Part shown: positions 19,229 to 28,888 of the stretch, piece after piece
How the letters are laid out: the number at the start of each line of letters is the position of its first letter
How positions within the stretch are numbered: the first letter of the stretch is position 1
Assembly (NCBI GenBank): GCA_016124655.1
Contig: WGNI01000005.1
Span: 62,001-126,000, forward strand
DNA length: 64,000 bases
Reading direction: 5' to 3'
From: Alphaproteobacteria bacterium
GTDB lineage: Bacteria; Pseudomonadota; Alphaproteobacteria; Caulobacterales; Aquidulcibacteraceae
Translations under genes and position numbers: made by a program
The notes under the pieces: generated by a model
What the model saw: only the letters and a program-made list of their open reading frames with translations
What the model was told of the DNA's origin: nothing
The model's database searches: none

Positions 19229-19878
19229 AAGGCGTCTCGGCGTTCTTGAAACGAGTCTCGGCGCTGTCGATTGCCGCAATGGTTTGGCTCTGCGCGCCAG
19301 TCTGGGCCTGCCCGCCCCCGGTAGTGCGCCCGATGACCTTCGCGAGCGATTCGAGTTGGCTCGGGCAGGCGTTTCCACAAGATCGCGGACGCGTGCAAAC
19401 TGAATTTGAACGCAGAGCGCCTGAGTTCATGCGCGATCTGCTCAGAAAAAGCGAAACCGTCGCGCTCGCTTACGCGACGCGTTTTGAACGCCAGCGCATC
19501 GATCCGCCTGCATGGGATCACGACACGATTGACGGCGAAACGCCAACGCAGCGTTGGGCAAGTTATTCCAGGGATCTTCTTGTTGGCGCGTTTCAGTTTG
19601 AATCTCTGTTGTCCCTGAAGGGCGCGGCTGCGCCGACTTTTGCCTTTCAAAGCGATATAGAGCGAGGCCTTTTGATCTCGATAAGCACTGAAGGTTGGGA
19701 CCGTATGACTTATGGCGCCCCTGGCCCTTGTATGTGGCGCGCGGCGTTTTCGTTTGAGAGGGTGTACGCAATCGGGTGGAACGGAGATGGCGAAATCGTC
19801 GGGGCGTTGAGCTTTGGCGATGCGTGGCCCACGCCCCGAATTATCGAGCTTGGCGCGCAAGCCGCGCGATTGCATTGA
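19225..19878 (+). CDS. Exported protein of unknown function
   Basis: 217 aa, predicted TTG start overlapping the Uma2 stop by 4 bp. A signal sequence (VSALSIAAMVWLCAPVWACPPP) is followed by a domain rich in aromatic residues; WAC could be a lipobox-like end or a cysteine of the mature protein. No family was recognised. Its coupling to the Uma2 gene and its more relaxed codon use (many TTT, GAA and AGA-like codons) compared with cobS/cobT suggest the pair arrived together. Confidence 0.6.
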   Translation: MKGVSAFLKRVSALSIAAMVWLCAPVWACPPPVVRPMTFASDSSWLGQAFPQDRGRVQTEFERRAPEFMRDLLRKSETVALAYATRFERQRIDPPAWDHDTIDGETPTQRWASYSRDLLVGAFQFESLLSLKGAAAPTFAFQSDIERGLLISISTEGWDRMTYGAPGPCMWRAAFSFERVYAIGWNGDGEIVGALSFGDAWPTPRIIELGAQAARLH

Positions 19879-19886
19879 TTCAATAC

Positions 19887-20309
19887 ATGTCAGCCGAACC
19901 CCAACACCTCCTCCCCCAAACGCTTGGCCAGCGCCGTGTTGCGCTGATGGAGGGCGGCCGCGCCATCATCGAATACGAGGCCGGCCTGCATATGTGCCAT
20001 TCCGGCGGGGTGGTGCAGGGCGGTTTCGTCACCGGCTGGATTGACGCCGCCATGGCGCACGCGCTGATCAGCCAGTTCGGGCGCGACATGGCGCCGATGA
20101 CGCTGGAGGTGAAGGTCAGCTTCTACGCCTCCGCGCGGCCCGGCCTGGTCATTGCCGAGGCCTGGATTGAGCGCGCCGGCAAATCGACGTGCTTTGCCGA
20201 AGGCCGCCTGACCGACCCTCAGGGCAATGTCGTCGCCAAGGCCAGCGCCACCTTTCGCCTGATGCCGCTGCAGAAGGTCGAGGCCGCCGCCCGCGAAGCC
20301 TTGCGCTAG
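19887..20309 (+). CDS. PaaI-family hotdog thioesterase
   Basis: 140 aa hotdog-fold protein. GVVQGGFVTGWIDAAMAHAL supplies the catalytic helix region and PMTLEVKVSFYASARPG the central strands; the C-terminal GRLTDPQGNVVAKASATFRLMP is typical of PaaI-like acyl-CoA thioesterases. Substrate unknown. It is inserted between the cobS and cobT genes with short gaps on both sides (8 and 42 bp), so it is probably part of the same transcript. Confidence 0.88.
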   Translation: MSAEPQHLLPQTLGQRRVALMEGGRAIIEYEAGLHMCHSGGVVQGGFVTGWIDAAMAHALISQFGRDMAPMTLEVKVSFYASARPGLVIAEAWIERAGKSTCFAEGRLTDPQGNVVAKASATFRLMPLQKVEAAAREALR

Positions 20310-20351
20310 GGCCTCTTCCGCCGCCCCTGCGGCGCCCGCTACACTGTCCTC

Positions 20352-22229
20352 ATGAGCCAGAAGGAAACACCGACCGAGATGTTCAAGCGCGCGTTGGCGC
20401 AGTCCACGCGCGCGCTCGCCGGGGCCGATGAGCTGGAAATTTCCTTCGGCGCCGAAGGCCCCAAACTGGGCGCGGAGAAGATCACGCTGCCCCATCCCCC
20501 GCGCGTCCTGAACGCGCAGGATGCGGAGCGGCTGCGCGGCCACGCCGATGCGCTCGCGCTGCGCTACGCCTACCATGACGACGCCGCGCACGCGAAGCTG
20601 CGCCCCGACGGCGCCGACGCCTGCGCGCTGTTCGACGCCGCCGAGGAAATGCGCATCCAGGCGCTCGGCGCCAACGCATTGAAGGGCGTGTCCAACAATC
20701 TCGCCGCCGCGCTCAGCGAAAACTATGAGCGCAAGGGCTTCAGAAAAGACATCGATCGCGCCAGCGCGCCGATGGCCGATGCGCTCGCCATGATCGTGCG
20801 TGAACGCCTGACCGGACTGAAGCCGCCCGTCGCCGCCGCCAGCGTCGTCAAGGCGTGGCGCGATGAAATCGAAGCCAAGGCCGGCGCCTCGCTCGATCGC
20901 CTCACGGGCGCAGCGGATGATCAGGAACAATTCGCCCGCATCGCGCGCGATCTCATCCGCGATCTCGACCTCGGAGATCAGATTCCCGCCGAGCCGGAAG
21001 ACAGCGACTCTCAAGAGCCGCCGCAGGATCAGGCCCCGCCGGAGGGCAACGACGACGACGGCGCGCAGGACGAGTCCGACGATCAGCAATCCATGCAGAT
21101 GGATTCGGCCGATCAGGATTTCGATCGCGACGACGATTCCATGATCGATTCCGATATCGACATGGACGCCGAAGACGCAGCCCCGCCGGATGAAGAAGGC
21201 CAGAAGCCGACGCGCCCGCCGCCGCGCGAAGAGCCCGACGATCCCAACGCGCACTACAAGGTCTTCACCCGCGCGCACGATGAAGTCGTCCAGGCCGAAG
21301 AGCTGTGCGACAGCGAGGAATTGGCGCGGCTGCGCTCTTATCTCGATCAGCAATTGAAGCCGCTGCAAAGCGTCGTCGGCCGCTTGGCCAATCGTCTGCA
21401 GCGCCGCCTTCTGGCCAAGCAGAACCGGGCATGGACCTTCGATCTGGAGGAGGGCATCCTCGATACTGCGCGCCTGACGCGCGTGATCATCGATCCGATG
21501 TCGGCGCTGTCGTTCAAGGAAGAAGACGAAGCGGATTTCAAGGACACCGTCGTCACGTTGCTGCTTGATAATTCCGGCTCGATGCGCGGCCGTCCCATCA
21601 TGATCGCCGCCTTGAGCGCTGACATTCTCGCGCGCACGCTGGAGCGCTGCGGCGTGAAAGTGGAGATTCTTGGCTTCACCACGCGCGCCTGGAAAGGCGG
21701 CATGGCGAAAGAAGAATGGCTGAAGGCCGGCCGTCCGCCGCAACCCGGTCGCATGAATGATTTGCGCCACATCGTTTACAAATCCGCGGACGCGCCATGG
21801 CGTCGCGCGCGCCGCAATCTTGGCCTCATGATGCGTGAAGGCCTGTTGAAGGAAAACATCGACGGCGAAGCGCTGTTATGGGCGCACGATCGATTGCTCG
21901 CGCGCACTGAGCAGCGCCGCATCCTGATGGTGATTTCCGACGGCGCGCCGGTGGACGATTCCACGCTGTCGGCCAATCCCGGCAATTATCTGGAGCGGCA
22001 TCTGCGCGCCGTCATTCACTGGGTCGAGACGCGCTCGCCCATTGAGCTCATCGCCATCGGCATTGGCCATGACGTCACGCGCTATTATCGCCGCGCCGTC
22101 ACCATTGTTGACGCCGAGCAATTGGGCGGCGCCATGGTCGACAAACTCGCCGAGCTGTTCGACGAACAGGATGCGCAGCCGCCCTCCGGCGCATCGGGCA
22201 TGCGATCCCTGCGCGCGCGGGCGGCGTGA
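20352..22229 (+). CDS. cobT: Aerobic cobaltochelatase subunit CobT
   Basis: 625 aa, partner of CobS. An N-terminal CobT domain is followed by a long acidic linker (about residues 215-300, Asp/Glu/Gln/Pro-rich) and a C-terminal VWA domain whose MIDAS motif is DNSGSMRG with [11 protein letters not shown] and an IGIGHDV strand. The length is as in other alphaproteobacteria. The stop codon overlaps the start of the following lipoprotein gene (TGATG), implying translational coupling. Confidence 0.94.
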   Translation: MSQKETPTEMFKRALAQSTRALAGADELEISFGAEGPKLGAEKITLPHPPRVLNAQDAERLRGHADALALRYAYHDDAAHAKLRPDGADACALFDAAEEMRIQALGANALKGVSNNLAAALSENYERKGFRKDIDRASAPMADALAMIVRERLTGLKPPVAAASVVKAWRDEIEAKAGASLDRLTGAADDQEQFARIARDLIRDLDLGDQIPAEPEDSDSQEPPQDQAPPEGNDDDGAQDESDDQQSMQMDSADQDFDRDDDSMIDSDIDMDAEDAAPPDEEGQKPTRPPPREEPDDPNAHYKVFTRAHDEVVQAEELCDSEELARLRSYLDQQLKPLQSVVGRLANRLQRRLLAKQNRAWTFDLEEGILDTARLTRVIIDPMSALSFKEEDEADFKDTVVTLLLDNSGSMRGRPIMIAALSADILARTLERCGVKVEILGFTTRAWKGGMAKEEWLKAGRPPQPGRMNDLRHIVYKSADAPWRRARRNLGLMMREGLLKENIDGEALLWAHDRLLARTEQRRILMVISDGAPVDDSTLSANPGNYLERHLRAVIHWVETRSPIELIAIGIGHDVTRYYRRAVTIVDAEQLGGAMVDKLAELFDEQDAQPPSGASGMRSLRARAA

Positions 22230-23230
22230 TGGCGGTGCGATTGGGAGTGGGAGCGGCGCTCCTGGCGATCGCCGCGGCCTGCGCGCCGGTCAACGCCGGC
22301 GCCAGCGACGACGGCTGGCGCGACATTGAACTTACCGTGCGCGCGGTGCGCCTCGATGAAGAAGATTCTTCGGTGTCTCGCGTGGGCGCGCTGACGTTCC
22401 GCGGCGGCGTGGAGCTGTCTTCCGAGGATCGCGCCTTCGGCGGCCTGTCCGCGCTCGAAGTCGACGAAAACGGCGCGCTTCTCGCGGTGACGGATGAAGG
22501 CGGCTGGTTTGCCGCGCAGCTCGACCTGAACGACGCCGGGCGCCTCGTCGGCGTGTCCGCGCCGCGCATGGGCGCGCTGCGTGATGGGGAAGGGCGGCCC
22601 TTCCGCACGAAAGCGGAGAGCGATTCCGAGGGCTTGGCCCAGCTGCCGGATGGCCGCTACGCGGTGAGCTTCGAGCGCTCGCAATCCGTGCTCATCTACG
22701 ACCTCGCGCAATTCGGCGCCGCAGCGCCCGGACGCGCCGGTCCACAACTCTCAGGAACCGCCGCCCTCGATCCCAACGAGGGACCCGAAGCGCTGGGAAT
22801 CCTCCAGGACGGCCGGTTGCTCATCGGCGCTGAACGCGCCGGCGGCGCGACCACGCCGATATGGCTTGTCCCGCCGGACGCGACCGAGGCGGCGCCGCGA
22901 TTTCAGGCGTCGCTCGATTTCGGCTTTGGCCTTGTGGCGTTCGACCTGGCGCCAAATGGCGACATGATCGCGTTGCAACGCTTCTACGCGCCCGTCGTCG
23001 GCGTGCGCATTCGCGTTGTGCGCATCTTAGCCGCCGATCTCGCCCGCGACGCCGGCGCGCTGCCTTTGACGACGCTGGCCGAACTGGCGGCCCCGCTCAC
23101 GCTCGACAATTTCGAAGGCGTCGCCGCGGTCGCCAACGCAAACGGCGGCGTGCGGCTCTATCTGGTATCGGATAACAATTTCAGCCCGCGCCAGCGCACG
23201 CTGCTGATGGCGTTCGATTGGACGCCTTAA
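22229..23230 (+). CDS. Phytase-like-domain esterase family lipoprotein
   Basis: 333 aa. [20 protein letters not shown] ends in a lipobox (AAAC). The rest is the beta-propeller phytase-like domain: [92 protein letters not shown]. Members are annotated 'esterase-like activity of phytase family', but the reaction is not established. A GTG 3 bp upstream is an alternative start; ATG at 22229 overlaps the cobT stop. Its 3' end overlaps rpmB by 4 bp. The cobT-esterase-rpmB order is common in this class. Confidence 0.85.
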   Translation: MAVRLGVGAALLAIAAACAPVNAGASDDGWRDIELTVRAVRLDEEDSSVSRVGALTFRGGVELSSEDRAFGGLSALEVDENGALLAVTDEGGWFAAQLDLNDAGRLVGVSAPRMGALRDGEGRPFRTKAESDSEGLAQLPDGRYAVSFERSQSVLIYDLAQFGAAAPGRAGPQLSGTAALDPNEGPEALGILQDGRLLIGAERAGGATTPIWLVPPDATEAAPRFQASLDFGFGLVAFDLAPNGDMIALQRFYAPVVGVRIRVVRILAADLARDAGALPLTTLAELAAPLTLDNFEGVAAVANANGGVRLYLVSDNNFSPRQRTLLMAFDWTP

Positions 23231-23523
23231 GCCGCCTTGGCTTCCGCCAGCTTCTTCTTCAGATCGCGGCGGATTTTCGCGGCCCGCGACGACATCACGT
23301 CTTCGCTGGTCTTCAGCAGGAACGCGTCGAACCCGCCCACATGATCGACCGTGCGCAGCGCGGCCGCCGTCACGCGCAGCTTGAAGCCCTGTCCCAGCGC
23401 ATCGCTGTGCAGCGTGACGTCCACCAGATTGGGCGCGAACTCGCGCTTGGTCTTGATGTTGGAGTGGCTGACCTTGTGGCCGATTTGCCGGCGCGTGCCG
23501 GTCAAGTCGCAGACGCGAGACAT
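23227..23523 (-). CDS. rpmB: 50S ribosomal protein L28
   Basis: 98 aa. The N-terminus [27 protein letters not shown] is diagnostic of L28, and the length is that of alphaproteobacterial L28 with its C-terminal extension ([15 protein letters not shown]). It has its own promoter region in the 92 bp upstream and overlaps the convergent phytase-like gene by 4 bp. Confidence 0.97.
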   Translation of the reverse strand: MSRVCDLTGTRRQIGHKVSHSNIKTKREFAPNLVDVTLHSDALGQGFKLRVTAAALRTVDHVGGFDAFLLKTSEDVMSSRAAKIRRDLKKKLAEAKAA

Positions 23524-23615
23524 CAGAATTAGGCCTTGCAGCGCGGAATCCGCGGGCGAAAACGAAGCCGGGACGCTTAAGCGAACGGGCCTGCCGGGTC
23601 AAGCGCCCGCGCGCC

Positions 23616-24602
23616 TCAAGCCGCCTGCCCAGACTCCGCCGTGCGGCCCTTTAGGCGCTTATCGACCACTTTGACGAGCCCGGCCACCAGGGCCTCCCGC
23701 TCGGCATGGTCCTTCGCCCCCAGCTGGCTAAGCTGCTGCATGGAATCGATGTGGGTGCGGATCACTTCCGGATCGATATCGCCCGAGGCGCCGATGCCGG
23801 TGATGTAGCGCCCGAACGACCGCGCCGCCGACGCGAGCATTTCGTCGCGCATCTCGTCGGCCAGTTCCTCCGTCTCCTGCACCGCTGCGTAGATCTCGCG
23901 CAGCTTGCGCCGGTCGGTCGGCGACAGGCCCTTCGTCAGCTCGGAAATCTTGCGCACGCACTCGCGCACCAGGGCGCGGTTTTCTTCCGATTCCCAGATC
24001 GGCGTTTCCTCTTCCTCCTCCAGCGGATCGGAGAAGCGCCGCATCGGCCCGGCATACTCGTCCACCATCCGCCGGCGCCGGCACGGGCCGACATAGTGCT
24101 GGCTTTCGATGAACCGGCGCGGGCGGGCGAGCACCGCCTCGATCCGCGCGGTCAGCGCCGCCGGCGCAAACGGCCGCACCAGCACTTCATCCACGCCGCT
24201 GGTCTGCGCGGCCTCCAAAAACGCCGAGGTCGGCGTGTTCGTCATCACGATGATGGAGGTTTCGCGTTTGACGGTCTTGAACCCGGCGCGGATCAGGCGG
24301 GTATACTCCAGCCCCGAAATCCCCGGCACGCGCGACGACGTGAAAACGATGCGCGGGTGATAATCTAACGTCAGCTTGAGCAATTCGTCGCCGGTTTTGC
24401 ACATCTCGACCTTGTTGAAGCCGAGATGGCGCAACACTTCGGAAACCATGCGCCGCGTGTGCACATTGTCGTCACAGATCAGGACGGGAATGTTGTTCAT
24501 CAACGGCATGGGCCGGGTCTCGCGCAAATCGAACGCCCGCTTATGCCAAAGGGCCGTGAAAAACTGTTTAAGCACGACGGAATTGCGCCCCATTTCGTTC
24601 AT
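23616..24602 (-). CDS. Response-regulator-like protein with degenerate receiver domain
   Basis: 328 aa. A receiver domain begins at residue 38 (IPVLICDDN) with the acidic pair Asp44-Asp45. The phosphoacceptor position four residues before the conserved Pro (SSRVPG) is Ser89 instead of Asp, and the conserved Lys-Pro is Arg143-Pro144. The later VGPCRRRR motif (about 169-177) and helical C-terminus match a family of alphaproteobacterial receiver proteins that normally keep the Asp. So it is inferred to be a phosphorylation-independent pseudo-receiver. The start is uncertain: ATGs at 24602, 24593 and further in, without a strong ribosome site. Confidence 0.75.
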   Translation of the reverse strand: MNEMGRNSVVLKQFFTALWHKRAFDLRETRPMPLMNNIPVLICDDNVHTRRMVSEVLRHLGFNKVEMCKTGDELLKLTLDYHPRIVFTSSRVPGISGLEYTRLIRAGFKTVKRETSIIVMTNTPTSAFLEAAQTSGVDEVLVRPFAPAALTARIEAVLARPRRFIESQHYVGPCRRRRMVDEYAGPMRRFSDPLEEEEETPIWESEENRALVRECVRKISELTKGLSPTDRRKLREIYAAVQETEELADEMRDEMLASAARSFGRYITGIGASGDIDPEVIRTHIDSMQQLSQLGAKDHAEREALVAGLVKVVDKRLKGRTAESGQAA

Positions 24603-24654
24603 CGGGGTCTCACGGCCCCCGCGATAGAAGGGCAGGGCAACGGAGGAGTTCGGC

Positions 24655-25404
24655 ATGAAGCGTTGGGCGGCGGCCTTTGCGGCGGCGGCGTGTCTGATGG
24701 GATCCGCGGCGGCGCAGGACAGCCCCGGCCGGGCTTTCGATGCGGCCTATGGCGTGCGCATCGGCTCGGTCACGGCCGGCGAGTTCACCTTCAACGCCCG
24801 GGTCAACGGCGCGGCCTACACCGCCGCCGCCGAGCGCCGGGCCACGGGCCTTGTGCGCACCATGGCCGGCGACAGCCAGGACTACCGCTATTCCACCCGC
24901 GGCCGCATCACCGATCAGGGCCCGCGTCCCTCGGCCTACCAGCATTCCGGCGGCCGGCGCGACCGTGTGGTCAACGTCGCCTGGACCGGCGGCGCGCCGA
25001 CGACGACCTCCAATCCCCCGATGGGCATGGGCGATCCCCCCGCCACCGAAGCCCAGAAGGCCGGCACGATCGACCAGGTCTCCGCGCTCGTCGCCATGCT
25101 GACGTCCGAGCGCGATCCCTGCGCGCGCACGCTGCGGGTGTTCATGGACGGCCGCGCCCGGTTTGACTTTGTCATGCGCGCCGACGGCCGCGAGCGCTTC
25201 CGCTCCAGCGCCTGGAGCGGCCAGGCGGTGCGCTGCGCCGTGCAGTTCCGCCCGATCGCCGGATTCTCCGATCCCCAGGAGGCGGCCTCCATGGTGTTCC
25301 TCTTCGCGCCGCTCTCGAACGGCTGGTTCGCCCCGCTGCGCATCCAGATGCCGTCCGACAACGGCCTGGTGACGCTCGACATCCGCCGCTTTTCAGTGAG
25401 CTGA
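24655..25404 (+). CDS. Exported DUF3108 domain protein
   Basis: 249 aa with a signal peptide (MKRWAAAFAAAACLMGSAAAQ). The wording AAYGVRIGSVTAGEFTFNARVNGAAYTAAAERRATGLV and the end NGWFAPLRIQMPSDNGLVTLDIRRFSVS fit DUF3108, an envelope beta-rich domain of unknown role. GGAGGAG lies 8 bp upstream of the ATG. It is followed by a 640-bp non-coding repeat cluster. Confidence 0.82.
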   Translation: MKRWAAAFAAAACLMGSAAAQDSPGRAFDAAYGVRIGSVTAGEFTFNARVNGAAYTAAAERRATGLVRTMAGDSQDYRYSTRGRITDQGPRPSAYQHSGGRRDRVVNVAWTGGAPTTTSNPPMGMGDPPATEAQKAGTIDQVSALVAMLTSERDPCARTLRVFMDGRARFDFVMRADGRERFRSSAWSGQAVRCAVQFRPIAGFSDPQEAASMVFLFAPLSNGWFAPLRIQMPSDNGLVTLDIRRFSVS

Positions 25405-25493
25405 GGCCCAGCCGCCGCGCGCCCATCTCCCCCCTGCAAGGGGGGAGTGTCGCGGAGCGACGAGGGGGTTCTGCATTGCCCCACCGGCGAAGA

Positions 25494-25555
25494 GCCGGAG
25501 CGCGGACGCCCCCGTCCGCGCGGCGCAAACGCTGGGGCGAGGGCGCCCCTGCCCC
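25494..25555. repeat. 62-bp direct repeat, copy A
   Basis: Shares about 55 of 62 positions with copy B at 25613. It contains two small dyads: GCGGACG...CGTCCGC and GGGGCG...CGCCCC. Confidence 0.8.
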
Positions 25556-25612
25556 GACACCCGCCCAATTCGGGGCTCGACCCTGGCGCATGCCAGGGCC
25601 CATGACGGTCGC

Positions 25613-25674
25613 GCCGGACCGCGGACGCCCTCGTCCGCGCCGCACAAACGCAGGGGCGAAGGCGCCCCTGCTCC
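25613..25674. repeat. 62-bp direct repeat, copy B
   Basis: Starts 119 bp after copy A in the same orientation, with the same two internal dyads. Confidence 0.8.
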
Positions 25675-25794
25675 ATCCCATCGTCCCGGGCGACCGCAGG
25701 GAGACCCGGGACCCAGGGCCCGTCGTCTCGCACCGGCCGCAGCGACGGAGCCGGCGACCGGTCATCCCGGACGCGCCGCAGGCGCGATCCGGGA

Positions 25795-26044
25795 CTTCGT
25801 CCAAAACAAACCGCCAGCCATTCAAGTATTGTGTGTTACTTATGCGTTAACCACAAAATGTAGCCGTGAACGCACAAGCAACGAATCAAGTTTAGCGATT
25901 CGTCGATGATTCGTTCTGCAGAAGTTCAGGGCGGTAAGAACCGGTACCGTCTCAGTCTGAATTAGGAAAAACTGCGTGGCGGTAAGAGATCACCAGCCCC
26001 ACCCCCGCCTTGAAATCTCCGCCTAAACCGCCCATCCATCCCCC
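25795..26044. promoter_or_regulatory. AT-richer leader of the helicase gene with clustered GANTC sites
   Basis: This 250-bp stretch is visibly less GC-rich than everything around it. ACGAATC (25881-25887) is followed by two direct GATTCGT copies (25897-25903, 25908-25914), giving three GANTC (CcrM methylation) sites in 30 bp. GGCGGTAAGA occurs twice (25930 and 25978). A TTAACCA half-site resembling CtrA boxes lies at about 25848. The promoter of the helicase operon is presumably here. Confidence 0.5.
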
Positions 26045-28546
26045 ATGGCCCCGCCGCGCGCCCCAGCCCTCGTCAAGGCGGTGCTGGGGCCTACCAACAC
26101 CGGCAAGACGCACCTGGCGATCGAGCGCATGCTCGCGCATCGCGACGGCATGATCGGCCTGCCGCTCAGGCTCCTGGCCCGTGAAGTCTATGACAAGGTG
26201 GTGAAAGCCAAGGGCGCGGCCGCCGCGGCGCTCATCACCGGCGAAGAAAAGATCGCCCCGGAATCTGCGCGCTATTTCGTCTGCACGGTCGAAGCCATGC
26301 CGCTCGACCGCCGGGCGGACTTCCTCGCCGTCGATGAAATCCAGCTCGCCCGCGATCCCGATCGCGGCCACGTCTTCAGCGATCGCATCCTGCATGCGCG
26401 CGGCCTGGGCGAGACGATGCTCTTGGGCTCCGACGCCATGCGCCCGATCCTGCGGCGGCTTCTGCCGAAGGCCGAGTTTTCCTATCGCGAGCGGCTCTCC
26501 ACGCTCGCCTATGCCGGCCACAAGAAACTCACCAAGCTGCCCAAGCGCACCGCCATCGTCGCGTTCTCGGCGGAAGATGTTTACGCGATTGCGGAACTGA
26601 TCCGCCGCCATCGCGGCGGCGCGGCGGTGGTGATGGGCGCGCTTTCCCCGCGCACCCGCAACGCGCAGGTCGCGCTTTATCAAAGCGGGGAAGTGGATTT
26701 CCTCGTCGCCACCGACGCCATCGGCATGGGCCTGAACATGGACGTCGATCACGTCGCGTTCGCGGCGGCGTCGAAATTCGACGGCCGGCGCAATCGCGTG
26801 CTGCGTCCCGATGAAACCGCCCAGATCGCCGGCCGCGCCGGACGCTTTCGCACCGATGGAACCTTTGGCGAAACCGGCGAATGCCCGCCGTTCGATGAAG
26901 AAACCATCGAGCGCGTCGAAGCCCACGAATTCGAACCCGTCGACGCGCTGGAATGGCGCAATCCGCATCTCGATTTCGATAGCGTTTCATCCTTGTTGAA
27001 AGCGCTGGAAGCGCCGCCGCAGCAACCCGGCCTGTTGCGCGCCCGCGGCGCCGACGATGAAGAGACCTTGAAGCGTCTCATGCTCGACGATGAATTGATG
27101 GATCGCGCGCGCGGCGAGCGCGCCGTGCGCCGCTTGTGGGAAGCCTGCCAGATCCCCGATTTCCGTAAGAGCGGGCTCGACGAGCACGCCAAGCTTGTCG
27201 CGCGCATCGCCCATCACCTGTTGTCGCCGCGCGCGCGCTTGCCCAGCGATTGGATCGCGCGCGAGATCGATGCGCTCGATCGCTCCGAAGGCGATCTCTC
27301 CGTGCTGCAAATGCGCCTCGCGCACGTGCGCACCTGGTCCTACGCGGCCAACCGCACCGATTGGCTTGACGACAACGCAGCCTTCCGCGATCGCGCGCGC
27401 GAAATCGAAGACAAGCTCTCCGATGCGCTGCACGCGCTGCTCACCCAGCGATTCATCGATCGCCGCACCAGCGCGCTGCTGCGCGGCTTGAAGCGCGAAG
27501 ACGCGCTGCTCGCCGGCGTATCCGCGGAAGGCGAAGTGACGGTGGAAGGCCACCATGTCGGCCGCCTCGATGGCCTGTCCTTCGTGCCCGATCCGCGCGC
27601 GCTGGGTCTGGAGGCGCGCGCCGTGCGCAACGCCGCCGCGCGCGCGCTCGCGCCGGAAGTTGCGCGCCGCCTGCAAGCGATCGCGCAAGACCCGGAAGAG
27701 GGCTTCGCGCTGCATCTCGATGGCCGCGTCCACTGGCGCGGCGCCGCGATCGCGCGCATCGCGCCGGGCAGTCCGCTGCTGGCGCCAAAGCTCACGCTTT
27801 CTGGCGCGGCCGACGCGCCCGAGCCCTTGCGCCGCGCCGCCCGCGAACGCCTCGAAGCCTGGCTGCACGCCCGCATCGCCCGCGATCTCGCGCCGTTGGT
27901 CGCACTGCAAGCCGCCTACGAATCCGACATCCTGCGCGGCGCTGGTCGCGGCTTGGCGTTCCGGCTTCTCGAAAGCGCCGGCGCGCTGGATCGCGCCGCC
28001 TGCGCCGATTTGGTCGACGCGCTCAGCCCCGACGACCGCGCCGCGCTGCGCGCCACTGGCGTGCGCATCGGCCGCCACACGGCGTTCGTCGCGGGCCTGT
28101 CGCGCCAGAAGCCCGGCCGGCTGTTGAGCGCGCTCTGGCACTGGACTCAGAAAGAGCCCCACGGCGCGCCGTTCCGCCCGCCGCGCCGCGCGCTCGCGCT
28201 GCCCCGCGACCCGGATCTCAGCTGGGAGACCTACGCCGCCGCCGGCCTGCGTCCGGTCGGCCCTTTCGCCATTCGGATCGATGCCGTCGAACGCCTGGCC
28301 GGCGCAGCCCGCGCCGCGCGCGGACAGGCCAAGGACTTCCCATTGACGGAAGCGCTGGCGCGCATCGCCGGGCTCTCGCTCAGCGACGCCGGCATCGCGC
28401 TCAAGGCCTTGGGATATCGGCGCGTCGCGGCGGGCGAAGGCGATGCGCCCGCGCGGTGGCGCCCGCCTTATCCACGGCGGCCTCCTCGTGCGGACCAAGC
28501 CGGCGCGCCGTTCGCGGCGCTGGCCCAGATGCGGACCCGCCCATGA
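26045..28546 (+). CDS. SUV3/Mgs1-like superfamily 2 RNA/DNA helicase
   Basis: 833 aa. The N-terminal helicase core has GPTNTGKTHLA (motif I), AVDEIQLARDPDRG (motif II, DEIQ) and LVATDAIGMGLNMDVDHVAFAA plus QIAGRAGR (motif VI). The DEIQ box, QIAGRAGR and the arrangement of domains match SUV3-type helicases, which in mitochondria act in RNA degradation. The C-terminal half is an alphaproteobacterial extension. It overlaps the S4-domain gene by ATGA, and the helicase-S4-ferredoxin order is conserved in this class. The substrate in bacteria is not established. Confidence 0.9.
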   Translation: MAPPRAPALVKAVLGPTNTGKTHLAIERMLAHRDGMIGLPLRLLAREVYDKVVKAKGAAAAALITGEEKIAPESARYFVCTVEAMPLDRRADFLAVDEIQLARDPDRGHVFSDRILHARGLGETMLLGSDAMRPILRRLLPKAEFSYRERLSTLAYAGHKKLTKLPKRTAIVAFSAEDVYAIAELIRRHRGGAAVVMGALSPRTRNAQVALYQSGEVDFLVATDAIGMGLNMDVDHVAFAAASKFDGRRNRVLRPDETAQIAGRAGRFRTDGTFGETGECPPFDEETIERVEAHEFEPVDALEWRNPHLDFDSVSSLLKALEAPPQQPGLLRARGADDEETLKRLMLDDELMDRARGERAVRRLWEACQIPDFRKSGLDEHAKLVARIAHHLLSPRARLPSDWIAREIDALDRSEGDLSVLQMRLAHVRTWSYAANRTDWLDDNAAFRDRAREIEDKLSDALHALLTQRFIDRRTSALLRGLKREDALLAGVSAEGEVTVEGHHVGRLDGLSFVPDPRALGLEARAVRNAAARALAPEVARRLQAIAQDPEEGFALHLDGRVHWRGAAIARIAPGSPLLAPKLTLSGAADAPEPLRRAARERLEAWLHARIARDLAPLVALQAAYESDILRGAGRGLAFRLLESAGALDRAACADLVDALSPDDRAALRATGVRIGRHTAFVAGLSRQKPGRLLSALWHWTQKEPHGAPFRPPRRALALPRDPDLSWETYAAAGLRPVGPFAIRIDAVERLAGAARAARGQAKDFPLTEALARIAGLSLSDAGIALKALGYRRVAAGEGDAPARWRPPYPRRPPRADQAGAPFAALAQMRTRP

Positions 28547-28869
28547 CGCCCGAGCGCGTGCGCGTCGACGTCTGGCTTTGGCGCGCGCGCCTGTTCAAGA
28601 CCCGCGCCGCCGCCGCCCGCGCGGTGGAGGAGGGCGCGGTCCGCTTGAGCCGGGGCGACGCCGTGCGCCGGGTGGAAAAGCCCGCCGCCCTGGTCGGGCC
28701 CGGCGATGTCCTCGTGGTCGGCGCGGCGCGCGGCCTGATGAGCCTGCGGATCGAGGCCCTCGGCGTGCGCCGCGGTCCGCCCGCGGAGGCCAAAGCCTTA
28801 TACGGCCTTCAGGACAGCTTTCTTGACGGACCCTCCGAGCCCGGCCACATGGGCGGCGCGGAAGACTGA
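28543..28869 (+). CDS. S4-domain RNA-binding protein (Hsp15/HslR-like)
   Basis: 108 aa. [53 protein letters not shown] is the S4 fold as found in heat-shock protein Hsp15, which binds stalled 50S-peptidyl-tRNA complexes. Translationally coupled to the helicase (ATGA overlap), suggesting a joint role on RNA. Confidence 0.9.
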   Translation: MTPERVRVDVWLWRARLFKTRAAAARAVEEGAVRLSRGDAVRRVEKPAALVGPGDVLVVGAARGLMSLRIEALGVRRGPPAEAKALYGLQDSFLDGPSEPGHMGGAED

Positions 28870-28888
28870 TCCCAAAGAGATTTCATCG

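Larger units (their letters stand above)
25427..25794. repeat. Cluster of intergenic hairpin repeats
   Basis: At least five structures lie head to tail: CTCCCCCC-TGCAA-GGGGGGAG (25427-25447); two copies of a 62-bp direct repeat (listed separately); GTCCCGGG/CCCGGGAC arms (25683-25690, 25705-25712); and TCCCGGA-CGCGCC with complement (25765-25794), which resembles the palindrome at 12531. No protein is supported. REP/BIME-like behaviour is inferred: mRNA stabilisation, termination or gyrase/IHF sites. Confidence 0.8.

Noticed and set aside
25427-25794. CRISPR array
   Set aside because: Only two copies of a 62-bp repeat occur, with a single gap and internal hairpins; there are no regular spacers and no cas genes.
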